Source: Cetobacterium ceti
GTDB taxonomy: Bacteria; Fusobacteriota; Fusobacteriia; Fusobacteriales; Fusobacteriaceae
DNA length: 64,000 nucleotides
Reading direction: 5' to 3'
Assembly: GCF_900167275.1 (NCBI RefSeq)
Contig: NZ_FUWX01000004.1
Location: forward strand, 330,204 to 394,203
A program made the translations under genes and the position numbers. This document shows positions 61,527 through 64,000 of the stretch, piece by piece. Within the stretch, counting starts at the first letter, position 1. Every line of letters starts with the position of its first letter. The notes beneath the pieces were generated by a model. The model worked only from the letters and a program-made list of their open reading frames with translations, was not told the DNA's origin and ran no database searches.

Positions 61527-62879
61527 ATGGAAAAGTTAAGTAGAAATTTTGGATTTTTCACAGTATTCACAACAGTTGTAGGAATGGTTATTGGATCAGG
61601 TATTTTCGTGAGGGCAAGTAGTATATTTCAACTGACGGGAGCACCAGGAATAGCTCTAGCCTTATGGGCAGTGGCAGGATTAGTATCCCTAGCCGCAGGA
61701 CTTACTATTGCAGAACTAGGAGCTGCAATACCGGAAACGGGAGCTTTAATTTCATGGATTGAAAAAGTTTTTGGGAAAAAAATGGCATATATATATGGAT
61801 GGACACAGGTAGTTTTATATTTACCAGCTACCATGGCAGCCTTAGGAATTGTTTTTGGAAGTCAAGTGTCTTTATTTTTTGGATTAAATCCAGATATATA
61901 TAGTATAATTATTGGAATAGGAACTATTATATTTTTAGGTATTTTAAATAGTTTATCTTCAAAACTTGGAGGACATTTACAAATAGTTTCTACTATTGGG
62001 AAACTATTACCAATATTTGCCATAATAATTTGTGGATTTTTATATGGAGCGGAACATCAAAGTTATAATTTAACACCTTTTATAAATTTAGATCCTGTTC
62101 CTGGAAAAAGTTTGTTTGTAAGTTTAGGAGCTGCAATGACAGCGATTATATTTGCCTATGATGGGTGGATAGGTTGTGGAACTTTAGCAGGAGAAGTTAA
62201 AAATCCTGGAAAAACTCTTCCAAAAGCAATCTCCATAGGATTAGTATTAATAGGAATAGTATATATAGCTATAAATATAGCATTTTTAATGGTTATGCCA
62301 GCGGGGGCTTTAGCTCAAACACAAACTCCTGCCAATGATGTAGCTAGAATTTTATTTGGAAATTTAGGAGAAAAAATTGTAGGAATAGCAATACTTATTT
62401 CTATATTTGGAACCATAAATGGATATATGTTAACAAGTATAAGAGTACCCTATGCAATGGCTATAGAGGGGATGCTTCCATATAGTGAAGTTTTAGGGAA
62501 AGTGGATAAAAAAACAGGGACACCTTTTAATTCTTCAATATTTTTTGTAATTTTATCAATTTTATTTTGTTTTACAGGAAAATTTGATTTATTAGCAGAT
62601 ATGACTATGTTTGTAATATGGATATTTTATATAATGGCCTTTTTAGCAGTTATAATTTTAAGGAAAAAAGATCCTCAGTTAAAAAGAGAATACTTAGTTC
62701 CTCTTTATCCTATAACACCAATTATTGCAATAATCGGTGGAGTTTATGTAATAGTAGCAACATTTTTAAATATGCCATATTATTCTTTAGGAGCTATAGT
62801 TTTATCAATTTTAGGATTACCTATGTATATATATTTAGAAAGAAAAAAATCAAAAAATTTAGTATTAGAAGTAAATTAA
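61527..62879 (+). CDS. APC-family amino acid permease (SteT/LAT-like)
   Basis: 450 residues with twelve predicted membrane helices. The helix 1 motif 'GMVIGSGIFVRASSIFQLTG' (near 19-38) and 'AFDGW'-like 'IFAYDGWIGCGTLAGEVKNPG' (in part, near 209-228) place it with the LAT group, such as the serine/threonine exchanger SteT. The substrate is not readable. The ATG at 61527 lacks an SD at normal distance: GGAGAG lies about 16 nt upstream, the weakest initiation site of any confident gene here. An out-of-frame TTG-initiated 10-codon frame (61511-61543) overlaps it and could couple translation. Confidence 0.9.
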   Translation: MEKLSRNFGFFTVFTTVVGMVIGSGIFVRASSIFQLTGAPGIALALWAVAGLVSLAAGLTIAELGAAIPETGALISWIEKVFGKKMAYIYGWTQVVLYLPATMAALGIVFGSQVSLFFGLNPDIYSIIIGIGTIIFLGILNSLSSKLGGHLQIVSTIGKLLPIFAIIICGFLYGAEHQSYNLTPFINLDPVPGKSLFVSLGAAMTAIIFAYDGWIGCGTLAGEVKNPGKTLPKAISIGLVLIGIVYIAINIAFLMVMPAGALAQTQTPANDVARILFGNLGEKIVGIAILISIFGTINGYMLTSIRVPYAMAIEGMLPYSEVLGKVDKKTGTPFNSSIFFVILSILFCFTGKFDLLADMTMFVIWIFYIMAFLAVIILRKKDPQLKREYLVPLYPITPIIAIIGGVYVIVATFLNMPYYSLGAIVLSILGLPMYIYLERKKSKNLVLEVN

Positions 62880-62912
62880 AAAAAGGGTGGAGATATTTTC
62901 TCTACCCTTTAA
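62878..62912. terminator. Bidirectional terminator
   Basis: AAAGGGTGGAGA / TCTCTACCCTTT with one mismatch between the permease and the convergent methyltransferase. Confidence 0.75.
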
Positions 62913-63648
62913 ACATTTCTAAAACCTCTTTGGAATATTCTCCCTTTTCATTATGAGCATATAAAGGGGGATAAACAATTAAACCTCCAGAACTTCCATT
63001 TTTAATTCCTTCAATTAGAATCATTTTTGCATTTTTTCCCTCTTTAGAATGACAAAATCTAAGTCTTTTAGGCTCAATAGAATATTTTCTCATAGTTTCA
63101 ATAATATCTATTAATCTATCAGGTCTGTGAACCATTGCGAAATATCCATTTTTATCTTTTAAAAGATTAGCGGCACTTTTAATTAAATCATCTAAATTAA
63201 TGGCAATTTCATGTCTAGCTAAACTTAATTGATTTAAATCATTTAATAGTTCTTTATTTTCAGTTACTTTAAAAAAAGGTGGATTGGTAATAACTGCGTC
63301 TTGAGAACCAGGAGCTAAATATTTTTTCCAATTTTTCATATCATCGTTGATAATTTCAATTTGATTTTCTAGATTATTTATTTCAATATTTCTTTTTGCT
63401 AGATCTGCAGAAACTTCTTGAATTTCTAAACCTATAATTTTTGCCTTTGTTCTTTTAGAAAGAAATAAAGGGATTGAACCATTTCCAGTTCCAAGATCTA
63501 CGATTTTTTTTATATTTTTAGTTAAAGTTAAAAACTCTGCAACTAAAAGAGAATCTAAAGAAAAATTAAAATAATCTGTTCTTTGAATAATTTTTAAACC
63601 TTCTTTTTGTAAAAGGTCAATAATAACTTCTTTTTCATTTTTTATCAT
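62902..63648 (-). CDS. tRNA1(Val)-adenine N6-methyltransferase-like protein (TrmN6/YfiC)
   Basis: 248 residues: a class I SAM-dependent methyltransferase with motif I 'VDLGTGNGSIPLFL' (near 46-59), 'IIGLEIQEVSADLAKRNIEIN' (in part) and the catalytic 'NPPF' motif near 120, typical of N6-adenine methylation. Length and C-terminus ('PPLYAHNEKGEYSKEVLEMF') match the YfiC/TrmN6 group that modifies A37 of tRNA-Val. A GGAGG SD precedes the ATG. Confidence 0.87.
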   Translation of the reverse strand: MIKNEKEVIIDLLQKEGLKIIQRTDYFNFSLDSLLVAEFLTLTKNIKKIVDLGTGNGSIPLFLSKRTKAKIIGLEIQEVSADLAKRNIEINNLENQIEIINDDMKNWKKYLAPGSQDAVITNPPFFKVTENKELLNDLNQLSLARHEIAINLDDLIKSAANLLKDKNGYFAMVHRPDRLIDIIETMRKYSIEPKRLRFCHSKEGKNAKMILIEGIKNGSSGGLIVYPPLYAHNEKGEYSKEVLEMFKG

Positions 63649-63687
63649 ATAATAAAACCTCCATAAATATTATATCAAAAAAAATAG

Positions 63688-63719
63688 TTGACTCAAAAAA
63701 AAATTTATGTTAGTATAAT
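63688..63719 (+). promoter_or_regulatory. rrs: Candidate rRNA operon promoter
   Basis: TTGACT (63688-63693) and TATAAT (63714-63719), spaced by 20 bp, about 100 nt before 16S. The leader contains ATGTCC...GGACAT, a likely short hairpin (63721-63748). I see no clear boxA. Confidence 0.5.
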
Positions 63720-63816
63720 TGATGTCCACGAAAGGACAGAAGGACATTAACAACAGAATAGATAAGATAGTTAATAATTAGTTATGCAATAACACATAAC
63801 GGTGTAAATAAAATTT

Positions 63817-64000
<184 letters not shown>

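Overview
Very AT-rich DNA with compact, mostly co-directional genes. The 5' end of a 16S rRNA gene at the right edge has the order expected of Fusobacteriota (GATGAACGCTGACAGAATGC...). A TonB-dependent outer-membrane receptor next to AddAB, WhiA and cobalamin, SAM-I and TPP riboswitches fits a diderm, anaerobic, amino-acid-fermenting member of the Fusobacteriaceae. I cannot place the genus from sequence alone. Almost everything reads as chromosome. I see no prophage, insertion sequence, CRISPR array or tRNA gene.

Layout. 1-2100: end of an unknown gene, a periplasmic binding protein, and a cobalamin riboswitch that precedes a serine-recombinase-like gene. 2102-6030: Lon protease and cardiolipin synthase. 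6039-13694: a tight run of PHP-domain protein, MogA/MoaB-like protein, AddB, AddA and a SIMPL-domain protein. 13770-17370: an AEC transporter, then the SAM-I riboswitch and metNIQ methionine importer. 17416-22187: rubrerythrin, a DAACS symporter, a WYL protein, a MATE exporter and SSB. 22256-25560: a TPP-riboswitch operon (tenA, thiZ, thiX, thiY). 25671-33840: polA, whiA, ribF, scpA, an orphan adenine methyltransferase, corA and a small unknown. 33841-36168: a second cobalamin riboswitch with a TonB receptor.

36226-44310 is a sugar block: a PRD/EIIB/EIIA activator, an ascorbate-family PTS (EIIA, EIIB, EIIC), a transketolase split into two subunits, a fructose-6-phosphate aldolase/transaldolase, a lone mannose-type EIIA and a YitT protein. 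Together these suggest import of a pentose-like substrate as a phosphate ester that enters the non-oxidative pentose phosphate pathway. 44332-50132 is a sulfur-looking block: an unrecognised 392-residue Cys/His protein, a TauE/SafE-type anion exporter, a D-cysteine desulfhydrase-family PLP enzyme, a divergent PRD regulator and a YeiH-family exporter. 50174-54762: a fructose-family PTS, its divergent PRD regulator and Ogt. 54784-63648: a tyrosine decarboxylase/antiporter pair, dihydropyrimidine dehydrogenase PreT/PreA, an L,D-transpeptidase, an amino-acid permease and a tRNA methyltransferase. The rRNA operon starts at about 63817.

The best candidates for undescribed biology are: (1) the cobalamin riboswitch driving a recombinase-like protein that has lost catalytic arginines; (2) the sulfur block with its unknown protein and two tandem perfect 16-bp hairpins; and (3) the non-canonical ascorbate-type PTS operon.
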